A DNA stretch of 64,000 nucleotides, taken from contig CANMND010000002.1 in the NCBI GenBank assembly GCA_947499155.1, forward strand, positions 372,001 through 436,000, given 5' to 3'. Source of the stretch: an uncultured Sphingomonadales bacterium. Its GTDB lineage: Bacteria > Pseudomonadota > Alphaproteobacteria > Sphingomonadales > Rhodothalassiaceae. Shown piece by piece: positions 46,962 through 57,508 of this stretch (positions are counted from its first letter, which is position 1; the number at the start of each line of letters is the position of its first letter). Made by a program: the position numbers and the translations under genes. The notes beneath the pieces were generated by a model. The model saw nothing but the letters and a program-made list of their open reading frames with translations. It was not told the DNA's origin and did not search any database.

Positions 46962-48206
46962 ATGATGGATGCGCTGTTCCAAAAAGTTGTGCAAACCGGC
47001 AATCTGACACTGCAAGTCGGACAAGGCCCCGTCAGATCTTTTGGTGATGGCACAGGCCCTGCGGTTTCAGTCCATATCAAAAGCCGATACACGGCTTTGC
47101 GCATTGCTCTCAATCCATACCGCATGCTGGGTGAAGCATTTATGGATGGTGACCTTGTCATCGCAAAAGGCGGTGACCTCTACACCTTCCTTGAGATCCT
47201 GACCAAAAATCTGGGCCGTGACCATAGACAGGATCCGGCCCTCATCCGCTTCAGACATAGCCTGCGCCATCTGATAAGGCGCTTTTTGCAATATAATCTC
47301 ATGCGACGCTCCAAACGTAATGTGGCGCATCATTATGATTTGTCCGGTGAGCTCTACAGGCTGTTTCTTGACAGTGGCCTTAATTATTCCTGCGCCTATT
47401 TTAAAAGTCCTGATGATGACCTTGAAACAGCGCAAAACAACAAACTGGCCCTGATTGCCAAAAAGCTCCGAACAGCCCCTGGCATGCATGTACTCGATAT
47501 CGGCTGTGGCTGGGGCAGCATGGCGCTATGGCTGGCTCAGCATCATGGCGTACAGGTCACGGGCGTTACCCTGTCGGAAGAACAGGCGCATGTGGCAAAG
47601 GAGCGTGTGAAAAAAGCCGGGCTGTCACACAAAGTCGATATTCTCCTTAAGGACTATCGCGAAGTCGAAGGGCAGTTTGACCGGATTGTCTCCATTGGCA
47701 TGTTTGAACATGTGGGCCTGCCCTTTTATCACCAGTTCTTTGAAACCATGGCGGCGCGCCTAAAGCCAGATGGTGTCGCCCTGCTTCATCATATCACACG
47801 GTCCAGTGGCCCCAGCGTTACCAACTCCTGGCTCAACAAATATATCTTCCCCGGCGGTTATTCCCCAGCCCTGTCCGAAGTTATGCCCCATATTGAACGC
47901 TCAGGCCTTGTTCTAACCGATGCTGAACTCCTGCGGCTTCATTATGCGCAAACCCTAAAACTCTGGCGCACGCGCTTCATGAAAAACCGTGAGAAAGCAG
48001 CAGCGCTTTATGACGACCGCTTTTGCCGGATGTGGGAATTTTATCTGGCGGGATCTGAATTGTCTTTACGCTATGGCGGGCATCTGGTGGTGCAATGGCA
48101 GCTTGCCCACGATCAGGAAGCAGTACCTCTAACCCGAGACTACCTGTACCAGGATGAATTGTCGACTAACGCAAACAAAGCAGAGCAGTTACACGCCAAA
48201 GTATAA
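46962..48206 (+). CDS. cfa: cyclopropane-fatty-acyl-phospholipid synthase family protein
   Basis: SAM-dependent enzyme that adds a methylene bridge to unsaturated acyl chains of membrane lipids. The SAM loop is VLDIGCGWGSMALWLAQ and the YDLSGELYRLFLDSGLNYS block precedes it. EHVGLPFYHQFFE and PDGVALLHHITR follow. I chose the ATG at 46962 with GGGGAAAG upstream (414 residues); the frame is open to 46884. It has no partner gene and converges on a thioredoxin-fold gene. Confidence 0.9.
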   Translation: MMDALFQKVVQTGNLTLQVGQGPVRSFGDGTGPAVSVHIKSRYTALRIALNPYRMLGEAFMDGDLVIAKGGDLYTFLEILTKNLGRDHRQDPALIRFRHSLRHLIRRFLQYNLMRRSKRNVAHHYDLSGELYRLFLDSGLNYSCAYFKSPDDDLETAQNNKLALIAKKLRTAPGMHVLDIGCGWGSMALWLAQHHGVQVTGVTLSEEQAHVAKERVKKAGLSHKVDILLKDYREVEGQFDRIVSIGMFEHVGLPFYHQFFETMAARLKPDGVALLHHITRSSGPSVTNSWLNKYIFPGGYSPALSEVMPHIERSGLVLTDAELLRLHYAQTLKLWRTRFMKNREKAAALYDDRFCRMWEFYLAGSELSLRYGGHLVVQWQLAHDQEAVPLTRDYLYQDELSTNANKAEQLHAKV

Positions 48207-48219
48207 CAAGCAATACAGA

Positions 48220-48699
48220 TCAGGCGTGCGTGTCTGCCGGCTCTGCCATAAGCGTCGCGATTTCAGCTCCGACGCGCATATTGCTGATCTGTCCGAAGTG
48301 CTGTGCACGCCGCCTGCCCTGACGATCCACAAGGATAAGGGTCGGTGTGCCCTGCATCGCATAAGCTGCCATGGTTTTCGGGATAGCACCCTTGCCTTTC
48401 TCATCAACAGCGACCGGGAACAATATGCGGTATTCCTTCAGAAATGCAGCCAGTGATGCTGGCCCCATAGCCTCGTGATGTTCAAATACCGTATGAATGC
48501 CGATCACCACGACCTGGTCGCGGGGAAAGGTGTCATAAATTTCCTGTGTTTGTGGAATGGCATATTCCACGCATCCAGGGCACAGCATTTGAAATGCTGA
48601 AAGCACAACCACTTTGCCTGCAAGCCCAGTCAGACTGACAGGAGCTTTTGTATTGAACCACATGGATGTGACAAGCTCAGGCGCTGGACTTAACGTCAT
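48220..48699 (-). CDS. thioredoxin-fold redox protein (AhpC/TlpA-like)
   Basis: A 159-residue cytosolic protein with the redoxin fold. The active site is the CxxC motif in LCPGCVEYAIPQ near residue 40. VVVLSAFQ and the cis-proline segment MQGTPTLILVDRQGR are present. There is no signal peptide, unlike typical TlpA. The gene ends 13 bases from the convergent cfa stop and is 25 bases downstream of the DUF4139 gene on the same strand, so cotranscription is likely. Substrate unknown. Confidence 0.85.
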   Translation of the reverse strand: MTLSPAPELVTSMWFNTKAPVSLTGLAGKVVVLSAFQMLCPGCVEYAIPQTQEIYDTFPRDQVVVIGIHTVFEHHEAMGPASLAAFLKEYRILFPVAVDEKGKGAIPKTMAAYAMQGTPTLILVDRQGRRRAQHFGQISNMRVGAEIATLMAEPADTHA

Positions 48700-48724
48700 G
48701 ATTGCCCCCTGTTTTTGAGTTCAA

Positions 48725-50134
48725 TCAACTGGTTGTTCGGACAGAAAACTCAAGCATAACAGAGCCTTTTGCCGGGACCTTCATGTTCCATGTTATGCTG
48801 CTTGCGTCCATGTCGGAATGAGCGATGCTCTCATCAAGTAATTCCCAACCTGTATTGTAAACAGATTGCACTAAAGAGAAGGTCACCGCTTCACTTTGTG
48901 TGCTTTCAACAAGGTAACGCTGTGTAATATCCGTTACCTGTTTGTCTCTCGACTTTTCTACTACTGTCCTCACCACACTTGTGGGTGTCACAGTAACATC
49001 GAAGGCCCGGCCAATCACCATATTCACGCGCTGGCCCTCAGCTATATGCTGGATGACATCTTCACCAACGAACTGGAGACGCCCAGCACTATCGGCCAGA
49101 TATAACCGGACTGTTCCTCCGGGCAGCGGCACGCCAGGGCCAGTTTTACTATCATTTTGAAAATGGATGTAAACGTCCGCGGGCACTGGATTTTCCAAGG
49201 ACGAGAACTGCGCAGTTTCATAGCGGTAGCGCTGCTCCACCTTAACTTTTGGCGCATCCATGAAATGCACCTGCTTGGTCTGGCGGTCTGCAATATCGGT
49301 GCGATTGGGGAGGGAATACAAATGGTAAGCCATCAGGCTTTCCTGAGCCACGGCATCACTTGCCATCTCGGCATAAGCTACGCCGCGAGCCTTGAACTGA
49401 TTCGACATGATACGCGGACGGTTTCTGTTCACATCACCAGCAACAAGTTGGGTGTCCACATCGGAAAAATCCGTGCCACTGCGATTGGTCAGCGTCACCC
49501 AGCCGGTCAGGTCCATCCGGTCGCGCTGACTTGATAGTACCCCCACATAGTCAGCCTGCCACGACAGGCCGCCAGTAAAATAAGTAAGGTCAACATCCCT
49601 GGTGCCCGGCTTCTCCACGTCAACCAGCATGGAAAGTGCAGGATCTATGCGCAGCCCTTGTGGCAGACTGTCAAAAACGATCCGGCCCGGCAAAGCCCCC
49701 AATGTTTCAATTCGTCCATCAATTTCAAGGACAACTCCGCTGTTCGTGGCCAGAACTTTTGCCTCTTCGGCCCTGTCTTCACCAGTCTGAGGATGAGTGC
49801 GGTAAATATGAACTGTTTGTCCGACAGCGCGTTCAAGAATGGACTGGGGCGTCAGAAGATCAAAATCGAAATTCCGCTCTATTACCTTTATATCTTTAGC
49901 TGCAAGGACAAAGGTTTCAGGCTCTAACAGTTTTGGCAAACCGGACAATTCCAAACGTTGCTGGCCAGTCTTAAACGCGATCTGTCGACTGTCACGCACC
50001 AGCGCCATGTCATTATTGTAGATCGTTAGGGAAAGATTCGTACGGGTATCTGCGCCCGCATACAGTGTTTCCTGCGCCGTGGCATGACCCCCCGCAAAAA
50101 CTGCCAGTCCTGCTGCCAATAACCCGTATCTCAT
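48725..50134 (-). CDS. DUF4139 domain protein, exported
   Basis: A 469-residue periplasmic or secreted protein with a signal peptide (residues 1-20, cleavage after ATAQ). LYAGADTRTNLSLTIYNNDMALVRDSR is the characteristic N-terminal strand region, and the DUF4139 core covers most of the rest (LTYFTGGLSWQADYVGVL is a typical segment). Its biochemical role is unknown. It sits between a thioredoxin-fold gene and a TPR-SPOR gene. Confidence 0.8.
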   Translation of the reverse strand: MRYGLLAAGLAVFAGGHATAQETLYAGADTRTNLSLTIYNNDMALVRDSRQIAFKTGQQRLELSGLPKLLEPETFVLAAKDIKVIERNFDFDLLTPQSILERAVGQTVHIYRTHPQTGEDRAEEAKVLATNSGVVLEIDGRIETLGALPGRIVFDSLPQGLRIDPALSMLVDVEKPGTRDVDLTYFTGGLSWQADYVGVLSSQRDRMDLTGWVTLTNRSGTDFSDVDTQLVAGDVNRNRPRIMSNQFKARGVAYAEMASDAVAQESLMAYHLYSLPNRTDIADRQTKQVHFMDAPKVKVEQRYRYETAQFSSLENPVPADVYIHFQNDSKTGPGVPLPGGTVRLYLADSAGRLQFVGEDVIQHIAEGQRVNMVIGRAFDVTVTPTSVVRTVVEKSRDKQVTDITQRYLVESTQSEAVTFSLVQSVYNTGWELLDESIAHSDMDASSITWNMKVPAKGSVMLEFSVRTTS

Positions 50135-50276
50135 AAGTCTCTCCCTGCTTGGTCACCCGTGGCTAAGCAGGGGCAACTTTCAGGCAAATGTGCCTGCATT
50201 CAACCTTCCACATCATTATCCGCAGGATATGAGCAAAATCATGACCAATTCAGGCACTGGCCCATGATGTAGCCCG

Positions 50277-51590
50277 TTAGAAGGCTTTAGGTTCAAGCAG
50301 TATAACATCCGTCCGTTGGGGCAAAATTACACAGCCTGCCGTTTTGCGTTCCGCAATCAAAGACTCACAGATTGCCTTTGCGGCACTGTATCCCCGGAAC
50401 GGGCCGACCAAAAGGCGCAAGGTCGGATCATTCTCGGTACTTTGTGCTTTTTCATAATAAGGTGAAAAACCTTCAAGAGCAGACATGTCTTTCAGTTCGT
50501 TCCATCCCCGTATCAGGCGTTGGGGACTGTTGAACGAACCTAGCTGCAGATGATAAGAGGGAATGGCATCAGCAACTGCCTCGGCTACATTGGATACAGG
50601 GGCATTTTCCGCTTCTGCATCGGGGACTACTTCTTCGCCCGGATTCTCCTCATCAATATCCTGAATTCCTCCGGCGTCATCGACCGGGTCCAGATTATCC
50701 GCCAAATCAAAAGCTGCCTCTTCTGTTCCACCGCCAGAAGGGGCGTCTGCGATTATGGGTGGCAGATGGCCAAGAAAGATTGCTTGTGCCCTGTCTGTTG
50801 GAGTAATCGTGGCCAACCGCTCATAAAACTCCCTGTTGGCATGGGCCAACTCAGGATCCATGTGTTTGACAGCGATCATCATGGCATCTTCTGGCTGTCC
50901 AGCCATAGCAGTAATCAAGGCCAGATTTTCGTAAGCAAACGAGCTATCAGATTCTTTTTCCGCCAATTCCTCCAACATATCCCGCGCAGCAGAAAACTCT
51001 CCAGCTATAGCCATGGAAAGCGCCATATTGCTCATAATATAAGCATCATCGGGCGCCATCTGCAGGGCTTTGGCATAAACACGACGGGCATTAAATGACC
51101 GCCCCAGAAGGTCAAGCGCCACAGCCTGAAGGTTAAGGCTATAGGTTGTTCCCTTGTCATGGTCATGCAGGTCCGCCAGAAGGCTATTGGCTTTTTGCGC
51201 ATTCCCATCACTGATATAAAGTCCCGCAAGACGAGTCACAGCGCGCGCTTCAAGTGGCTCTATCGCCAGGGCACGTTCAAAATGTGTCTGAGCTTTTGCA
51301 CGCTCTCCCAGTGCCAGATTAAGCTCACCCGCCTCCACATGAAGCCGTGCGTTATCCGGTTCACGCTGAAGGGCTTCCATATAAAATTTCAGGGCAGTCA
51401 ATGGCTCGCCCGCTTCTTTGAAGCGGGTGGCTATACGCTCAAGTCCACTGGTCTCCATCCTGTCGAGTGGAATAGCACCACTTCGTCCTTCATCGGGTGG
51501 CGATGATGAACAGGCCGCAATGCCGATCATCACAAGACTTATTACAAAAGGCTTCAAAACATGCCGGGACACCGTCTTGATCCTCGTCAT
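50277..51590 (-). CDS. TPR and SPOR domain lipoprotein
   Basis: A 437-residue envelope protein. The lipobox IAAC places the lipid on Cys28. At least four TPR units cover about residues 50-260 (LTALKFYMEALQREPDNARLH, then ALAIEPLEARAVTRLAGL). A Glu/Asp-rich linker leads to a C-terminal SPOR domain (YHLQLGSFNSPQRLIRGW to TAGCVILPQ). This mix would bind peptidoglycan and a protein partner; the latter is unknown. The gene starts 140 bases before the DUF4139 gene. Confidence 0.82.
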   Translation of the reverse strand: MTRIKTVSRHVLKPFVISLVMIGIAACSSSPPDEGRSGAIPLDRMETSGLERIATRFKEAGEPLTALKFYMEALQREPDNARLHVEAGELNLALGERAKAQTHFERALAIEPLEARAVTRLAGLYISDGNAQKANSLLADLHDHDKGTTYSLNLQAVALDLLGRSFNARRVYAKALQMAPDDAYIMSNMALSMAIAGEFSAARDMLEELAEKESDSSFAYENLALITAMAGQPEDAMMIAVKHMDPELAHANREFYERLATITPTDRAQAIFLGHLPPIIADAPSGGGTEEAAFDLADNLDPVDDAGGIQDIDEENPGEEVVPDAEAENAPVSNVAEAVADAIPSYHLQLGSFNSPQRLIRGWNELKDMSALEGFSPYYEKAQSTENDPTLRLLVGPFRGYSAAKAICESLIAERKTAGCVILPQRTDVILLEPKAF

Positions 51591-51675
51591 GTTTTATTCC
51601 TCTCACTCATCATGATGACCACATCTTTGCACCATACTTAGCCACGAATAGCATTCTGAAGCCAGCATTCAAAGT

Positions 51676-52833
51676 TTATGGCTTAACAGGGACAAGCAAA
51701 GAAATTTCTTCCTCGCTGAAACCGAACTCAGCCAGTATTTCAGTACTGTGTTCACCAGGTTCTGGCGGTGGCCTTGTGACGGCCCCAGGTGTGCCAGACA
51801 GACGTGGTGCCGGAGAGGGCTGTTCCACACCGTCTACGGTCTCAAAGGTACCACGTGCTTTTATGTGGTGAGCCTTTCTTGCTTCACGATAATCCAGAAC
51901 CGGCGTGAAACAGGCGTCACCCCCTTCCATAATCTGGCACCACTCATCAGACGTTTTCTCTTTTATTCGTGTTTTTATAGCAAGCCGCATGTCCGACCAT
52001 GTTCTGATGTCATACTGGTTCTGGCAGGCAGGGTCATTTTGAAGACCTGCTTGCTCCAGAAATATCTGAAAGAACTGCGGTTCAAGGGCGCCCAAGGCCA
52101 TAAACCGACCATCACGTGTTTCATAGCTGTCATAAAATGGCGCGCCACCATCAAGCAGGTTCTGATTTCTGGAAGGCTGCCACAAGCCCATGCCATCAAG
52201 GCTGTGGATCACGGTCATCAAACTTGTGACACCATCCACCATGGCTGCATCTACCACCTGCCCCTTGCCAGTTTTATAAGCAGACAAAAGAGCGCACAAC
52301 ATTCCAAAAGCAAGATACAGCGCTCCGCCACCAAAATCGCCGATAAGATTAAGAGGAACGGCAGGTTTCTCCCCGGCATTCCCGATTGCGGCCAGAGCCC
52401 CGGACAGTGCGATATAGTTGATATCATGGCCCGCGCGTTCAGCCAGAGGCCCTGTCTGCCCCCATCCAGTCATGCGGCCATAAACAAGGCGCGGATTATG
52501 AGAAAGACAGATGTCCGGCCCCATTCCCATGCGTTCCATCACTCCGGGACGGAATCCTTCAATCAGTCCGTCAGCCTTGCCGATCAGTCGCAACAAGGCT
52601 GCGCGGCCCTGTTCGGATTTAAGATCAAGAAGAAGTGATCGGCGCCCCCGATTCATCAGATCGCGCTTTGGGTCACCGGGACGCAAGCCCCGGTTTCCGG
52701 GGCGTTCAACCCTTATGACACTGGCGCCATGATCCGCCATCAGCATGGCAGCAAAGGGTGCAGGCCCGATGCCCGCCAATTCAATGATCGTAATGCCTTT
52801 CAAAGCGCCCATATGAAATCTCACCCCGGCCAT
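51676..52833 (-). CDS. CaiB/BaiF family CoA-transferase (alpha-methylacyl-CoA racemase-like)
   Basis: Type III CoA-transferase-fold enzyme of about 385 residues. The N-terminal pattern IIELAGIGPAPFAAMLMADHGA and the catalytic Asp in HDINYIALSGAL match the alpha-methylacyl-CoA racemase branch. I chose the ATG at 52833 (AAGGGA upstream); an ATG 21 bases downstream with GGGGTGAG is also good, and an open frame to 53052 is not supported. It diverges from the hydrolase-OsmC gene with 117 bases between starts. Substrate unknown. Confidence 0.85.
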   Translation of the reverse strand: MAGVRFHMGALKGITIIELAGIGPAPFAAMLMADHGASVIRVERPGNRGLRPGDPKRDLMNRGRRSLLLDLKSEQGRAALLRLIGKADGLIEGFRPGVMERMGMGPDICLSHNPRLVYGRMTGWGQTGPLAERAGHDINYIALSGALAAIGNAGEKPAVPLNLIGDFGGGALYLAFGMLCALLSAYKTGKGQVVDAAMVDGVTSLMTVIHSLDGMGLWQPSRNQNLLDGGAPFYDSYETRDGRFMALGALEPQFFQIFLEQAGLQNDPACQNQYDIRTWSDMRLAIKTRIKEKTSDEWCQIMEGGDACFTPVLDYREARKAHHIKARGTFETVDGVEQPSPAPRLSGTPGAVTRPPPEPGEHSTEILAEFGFSEEEISLLVPVKP

Positions 52834-52950
52834 CAGTCTTTCCCTTACAAGTCTGATGGTCAATATCTTTGCCTGATGATCCAGCCATGACATGCTGGAT
52901 AAGGGCACGCACCTGCCGGATTCGGTGTTCTGTAGGAACAGGAGAGAAAT

Positions 52951-54177
52951 ATGCGCAGCGAAAAGATCACCTTTGATGGAACACAAGGCACGCTGGCTGC
53001 CCGCCTTGATCTGCCGAATGGCAAACCGAAAGCCTACGCACTGTTTGCCCATTGCTTTACATGTTCCAAGGATGTGTTTGCCGCAACACGTATAGCGTCA
53101 GGCCTTGCTGATCTGGGTATTGCGACCTTGCGCTTTGATTTCACCGGCCTTGGTGCCAGCGATGGCGACTTTGCCAACAGCAATTTCTCGTCCAATATTC
53201 AAGACCTGCTAAAAGCGGTTGATTACATGAAAGACGAGCATGAAGCCCCGGCCATTCTGATTGGTCACAGTCTTGGTGGCGCTGCGATTTTGGCGGCAGC
53301 CGGAGATATTCCCGATGCAAAAGCCCTGGTGACAGTTGGTGCGCCCAGCGATCCCGGCCATATCAAGCATCATTTCCATGACAAGCTTGAAGACATCAGA
53401 AAAAATGGCGAAGCTGAAATAACCATTGTCGGGCGCAGTTTTCGCGTGAAGCAGCAGTTTGTTGAGGATATCGAGGGGCGGCATCTGGCAGACCAGGTGG
53501 CAAAGCTCAAAAGACCGATTCTGATCCTTCATTCACCCTTGGACAATATCGTCGGCATTGAGAATGCCGGAGAGATATTCGCCGCCGCCAAACACCCAAA
53601 AAGCTTTGTCTCTCTGGATCAGGCAGACCATCTGCTGTCGAGGCGTGAAGATGCAACTTATGTCGCAAATATTATTGCAACATGGGCCGAACGTTATGTG
53701 GAGACCCTTGCATCTCCACAGATGAAAAGCAGCTTTAAACCCAGCCCGGACCGTACAATCGTGTCAGAAATCGATGCGGCGGCCTTTACCCAGGCCATCA
53801 ACAGCGCAGGCCACGGGTTGATCGCAGACGAGCCATTGTCTTTTGGTGGTAGCAATCTGGGACCCTCTCCTTATGATCTGCTTATATCCGGGCTTGGTGC
53901 CTGCACTGCCATGACCATTCGCATGTATGCACGACACAAAAAATGGCCCCTCGCTCATGTCGCGGTACAATTGAAGCACGACAAGGTGCACGCAAAAGAC
54001 TGTGAGGACTGTGAGACAAAAGATGGCAAGATCGACACCATCACCCGCGAAGTGGAATTGACAGGTGATCTGACCGAAGAACAGCGCAAACGTCTGCTTG
54101 AAATCGCAGACAAGTGCCCCGTTCATCGCACCTTGCAATCCGAAATCAGGATCCACACCAGCCTTAAAGACTCATAA
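52951..54177 (+). CDS. alpha/beta hydrolase fused to OsmC domain
   Basis: A 408-residue two-domain protein. Residues 1-250 are an alpha/beta hydrolase with the nucleophile Ser107 in IGHSLGGAA. Residues ~270-405 are an OsmC-type peroxide-reductase domain with the cysteines in GLGACTAMTIRMYARHK and DKCPVHRTLQSE. In OsmC two such cysteines reduce organic peroxides. Fused hydrolase-OsmC proteins are known; together they may remove oxidised lipid esters, which is inference. AGGAGAGA lies before the ATG. Confidence 0.9.
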   Translation: MRSEKITFDGTQGTLAARLDLPNGKPKAYALFAHCFTCSKDVFAATRIASGLADLGIATLRFDFTGLGASDGDFANSNFSSNIQDLLKAVDYMKDEHEAPAILIGHSLGGAAILAAAGDIPDAKALVTVGAPSDPGHIKHHFHDKLEDIRKNGEAEITIVGRSFRVKQQFVEDIEGRHLADQVAKLKRPILILHSPLDNIVGIENAGEIFAAAKHPKSFVSLDQADHLLSRREDATYVANIIATWAERYVETLASPQMKSSFKPSPDRTIVSEIDAAAFTQAINSAGHGLIADEPLSFGGSNLGPSPYDLLISGLGACTAMTIRMYARHKKWPLAHVAVQLKHDKVHAKDCEDCETKDGKIDTITREVELTGDLTEEQRKRLLEIADKCPVHRTLQSEIRIHTSLKDS

Positions 54178-54185
54178 GACCATAG

Positions 54186-54226
54186 AAAAAATCCCCGCCA
54201 TGGCTTTGGTCATGGCGGGGATTTTT
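54186..54226. terminator. bidirectional terminator between the OsmC fusion and aspS
   Basis: ATCCCCGCCATG (54191-54202) and CATGGCGGGGAT (54211-54222) form a perfect 12-bp stem with an 8-base loop. Runs of A on the left and T on the right make it a terminator for both convergent genes. Confidence 0.9.
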
Positions 54227-54241
54227 AGGTGCCGGGTTTTA

Positions 54242-56050
54242 TCAGCCCTGCTTTTTCGGTGGCTCCACCACGCGGATGTGAAGCTCACGCAACTGTTTTG
54301 CGTCCACGTGCCCCGGTGCCCCCATCATCAGGTCCTGTGCCCTTTGGTTCATCGGGAACAAGATCACCTCGCGGATATTGGGTTCTTCCGCCAAGAGCAT
54401 CACGATCCGGTCCACACCTGGCGCCAACCCACCATGGGGCGGTGCGCCATATTTGAACGCGTTGAGCATGCCTGAGAATTTTTCCTCCAAGTCAGTCTTG
54501 CTATAGCCGGCAATTTCAAAAGCCTTCAACATGATATCAGGGCGGTGGTTCCGAATTGCGCCAGAGCTAAGCTCAACACCATTGCAGACGATGTCATACT
54601 GATAGGCAAGGATATCCAGCGGATCCTTTGTCTCCAGGTCCTCAAGCCCGCCTTGTGGCATCGAGAACGGATTATGGGAAAAGTCGATCCGCTTTTCATC
54701 CTCGTCATATTCAAACATCGGGTAATCAACGATCCAGCAAAAATCGAAACGGTCTTTTGCAATCAGATCAAGCTCTTCTCCGATGCGGGTACGGGCAAGC
54801 CCTGCAAGACGTGCAGCCTGTAACGCACTGCCTGCAGCAAAGAACACACCGTCATTTTCCTCAAGGCCCAGATCAGCCAGCAACTGCGCCGTCTTTTCCT
54901 CGCCCAGATTTTTGGCAATCGGGCCACCGGGCACACCGTCCTTGATATTGATATAACCAAGACCAGCATAGCCTTCGCCACGCGCCCAATCGTTCATCTT
55001 GTCAAAGAATGCCCGCGGCCTGCTGCCAGCACCCGGTGCAGGAATGGCGCGAACGACATTGCCCGCCTCGATCAGCTTGGCAAAAAGCCCAAACCCACCG
55101 CCCCGGAACTGCTCTGTCACATCAGCAATCTCGATCGGATTGCGCAGATCGGGTTTGTCAGAGCCATATTTCAGCATGGAGTCCCGATAGGTAATACGTG
55201 GGAATGGTGGCTTGGTCACCGGCTTTGTGGTGAATTCCTCAAACAGGCCATGAAGCACTGGCTCTATGGCATTGAACACATCATCCTGGGTGACAAAGCT
55301 CATTTCCACATCAAGCTGATAGAATTCACCGGGGCTTCTGTCAGCGCGGGCGTCTTCATCGCGAAAGCATGGCGCAATCTGGAAATAGCGGTCAAAGCCC
55401 GCCATCATGATCAACTGCTTGAACTGCTGCGGTGCTTGCGGCAGAGCATAAAACTGGCCAGGGTGCAGGCGTGATGGCACCAGAAAATCCCGCGCGCCTT
55501 CTGGAGATGAGGCGGTGAGAATCGGTGTCTGAAATTCCATGAACCCTTCATCGGTCATGCGGCGGCGCAAGGAACTGATGATATTGGAGCGCAAGGCGAT
55601 ATTGCGGTGCATGTTTTCGCGCCGAAGATCAAGAAAACGGTATTTCAGCCGGATATCTTCGGGGTATTCCTGTTCGCCGAACACGGGCATTGGCAACTCT
55701 TCCGCCGCAGACAGGACCTCGATATGAGTTGCGTAAACTTCGATCTCACCAGTTAAAAGGTCTGGATTGACCGTTTCAGGACCACGCTTCACAACGCGAC
55801 CATCAATCGTAATGACTGATTCTGCTCGCAGATGCTCCGCCGTGGAAAACGCTTTGCTGTCTGTGTCCATCACGATCTGGGTAATGCCATAATGGTCCCG
55901 AAGATCGATAAATAACAAATTACCGTGATCACGCTTTCTGTGGACGAAACCTGACAAGCGCACAGTTTCGCCAACATGACTAAGGCGTAAATCGTGGCAG
56001 CGGTGGCTGCGATAAGGATGAGTATGACTGCTGGTCTCTGGCTTCGACAT
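54242..56050 (-). CDS. aspS: aspartyl-tRNA synthetase
   Basis: Class IIb synthetase of 602 residues. The N-terminal OB fold binds the anticodon. Motif 2 is [21 protein letters not shown], shortened here to its core [10 protein letters not shown], and motif 3 is [17 protein letters not shown]-type insertion is present in the middle as in bacterial enzymes. Alphaproteobacterial copies are often non-discriminating and also charge tRNA-Asn when GatCAB is present; I cannot tell here. I chose the ATG at 56050; a GTG at 56059 is possible. Confidence 0.97.
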   Translation of the reverse strand: MSKPETSSHTHPYRSHRCHDLRLSHVGETVRLSGFVHRKRDHGNLLFIDLRDHYGITQIVMDTDSKAFSTAEHLRAESVITIDGRVVKRGPETVNPDLLTGEIEVYATHIEVLSAAEELPMPVFGEQEYPEDIRLKYRFLDLRRENMHRNIALRSNIISSLRRRMTDEGFMEFQTPILTASSPEGARDFLVPSRLHPGQFYALPQAPQQFKQLIMMAGFDRYFQIAPCFRDEDARADRSPGEFYQLDVEMSFVTQDDVFNAIEPVLHGLFEEFTTKPVTKPPFPRITYRDSMLKYGSDKPDLRNPIEIADVTEQFRGGGFGLFAKLIEAGNVVRAIPAPGAGSRPRAFFDKMNDWARGEGYAGLGYINIKDGVPGGPIAKNLGEEKTAQLLADLGLEENDGVFFAAGSALQAARLAGLARTRIGEELDLIAKDRFDFCWIVDYPMFEYDEDEKRIDFSHNPFSMPQGGLEDLETKDPLDILAYQYDIVCNGVELSSGAIRNHRPDIMLKAFEIAGYSKTDLEEKFSGMLNAFKYGAPPHGGLAPGVDRIVMLLAEEPNIREVILFPMNQRAQDLMMGAPGHVDAKQLRELHIRVVEPPKKQG

Positions 56051-56281
56051 AATTATCACTCAGGCTCGGTCATCAAGAGTACGGGGCTGGTTTAAAGGCT
56101 ATATAGACGAGGGTAAAGCGCATGGATCGTAGGGCCTTGTCAAGCGCACCCTTGGGCATGAATCCCGCATTCATCTTGAATGAGCGTACATTCCGGTCCA
56201 AATAATTTACTTGCGCCTGCATATGACTTGGCCGCAAAGATGTGTATAACTCCGCCTTTCACTATATCAAGCAAATATCCC

Positions 56282-57439
56282 ATGACCCTGATTGCCGATA
56301 CCGACCAACTGAACACTTTGGTGAAGCGCCTGAAGCAGGCTCCCTATGTCACAGTTGATACTGAATTCATGCGTGACAGCAGCTATTACTCCAAGCTGTG
56401 TCTGGTGCAGATTGCAGACCAGAACGATGCATGGGCCATCGACCCGCTCGCAGATGGACTGGATCTTGGCCCCTTTTATGACCTGATGAACAGCACGGAT
56501 GTGCTGAAGGTCTTTCACGCCTGTCGTCAGGACCTGGAAATATTTTTTCAGGCAACCGGTGATCTGCCAACACCTATTTTCGATACACAGGTGGCGGCAA
56601 TGGTCTGTGGCTTTGGTGAATCTGCGGGCTACGAAACACTGGTGAGCCAGATTGCCGGACAAAAGCTCGATAAATCTGCCCGCTTTACCGATTGGGCCCG
56701 TCGCCCGCTGACCGACCGGCAGCTTCACTATGCGCTTGGGGATGTGACACATCTGCGCGTCATTTATGAAACTCTGTCCAGACAACTTGAAAAAACTGGA
56801 CGTTCCCCATGGGTTGCTGAGGAAATGGATATCCTCACCAGCGCCGAGACATATAAACTGGAACCGGAAGACGCGTGGAAGCGAATCAAGATCCGTTCCG
56901 CCACACCCCGCTTTCTGGCCCGCCTGCAAGCCATTGCCCGCTGGCGCGAGGAATTGGCCCAATCACGCGATGTGCCACGCAACCGCATCGTCAAGGATGA
57001 TGTGATTTTGGAAATTTGCGGCCAGCCGCCGCGCACGCCACAAGCGCTTGACCATATCCGTGGCCTGTCCAAGGGTTTCCACGCCAGTAGCGCCGGACGC
57101 AGCCTTTGGACCTGCCTTGAAGAAGCCGAAGCCATACCAGATCAGGCGCTTCCGGTTCTGGAACGGGCACCTCGCAGCAGGCAGAAAACACCGCCGGTCA
57201 CCGAACTGTTGAAAGTTCTGCTGAAAAGTCGTTGCCAGGATGTGGGAGTTGCGCCCAAACTCGTGGCCAGCAGCGCCGATATTGAGGCAATTGCCCGTGA
57301 CGACAAAGCGCCTGTTCCTGCTCTTAAAGGCTGGCGTTATGAGCTGTTTGGCCGTGATGCGCTTGACGTCAAGCACGGCAGGCTGGCCATGACCGCATCT
57401 GGCTCTGATATCGAGATCGTCGAAATAGAAAGTGCCTGA
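56282..57439 (+). CDS. rnd: ribonuclease D
   Basis: 3'-5' exonuclease acting in tRNA 3' processing. The DEDD residues begin with Asp26 and Glu28 in VDTEFMR, then an Asp in HACRQDLEIF and an Asp in YALGDVTHL. An HRDC domain follows near residue 210. The chosen ATG at 56282 gives 385 residues, the usual length; the open frame extends to 56180 with no support. It is divergent from aspS and converges on dksA. Confidence 0.95.
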   Translation: MTLIADTDQLNTLVKRLKQAPYVTVDTEFMRDSSYYSKLCLVQIADQNDAWAIDPLADGLDLGPFYDLMNSTDVLKVFHACRQDLEIFFQATGDLPTPIFDTQVAAMVCGFGESAGYETLVSQIAGQKLDKSARFTDWARRPLTDRQLHYALGDVTHLRVIYETLSRQLEKTGRSPWVAEEMDILTSAETYKLEPEDAWKRIKIRSATPRFLARLQAIARWREELAQSRDVPRNRIVKDDVILEICGQPPRTPQALDHIRGLSKGFHASSAGRSLWTCLEEAEAIPDQALPVLERAPRSRQKTPPVTELLKVLLKSRCQDVGVAPKLVASSADIEAIARDDKAPVPALKGWRYELFGRDALDVKHGRLAMTASGSDIEIVEIESA

Positions 57440-57508
57440 CGAAACAACCTGCCTGGACCATGCCGTCAGGCCTGGATGTGTAGTCACATTAAACAGATAA
57501 AGCTCTGC

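Noticed and set aside
51748-52638. 296-codon plus-strand frame opposite the CoA-transferase
   Set aside because: Antisense shadow of a certain gene.
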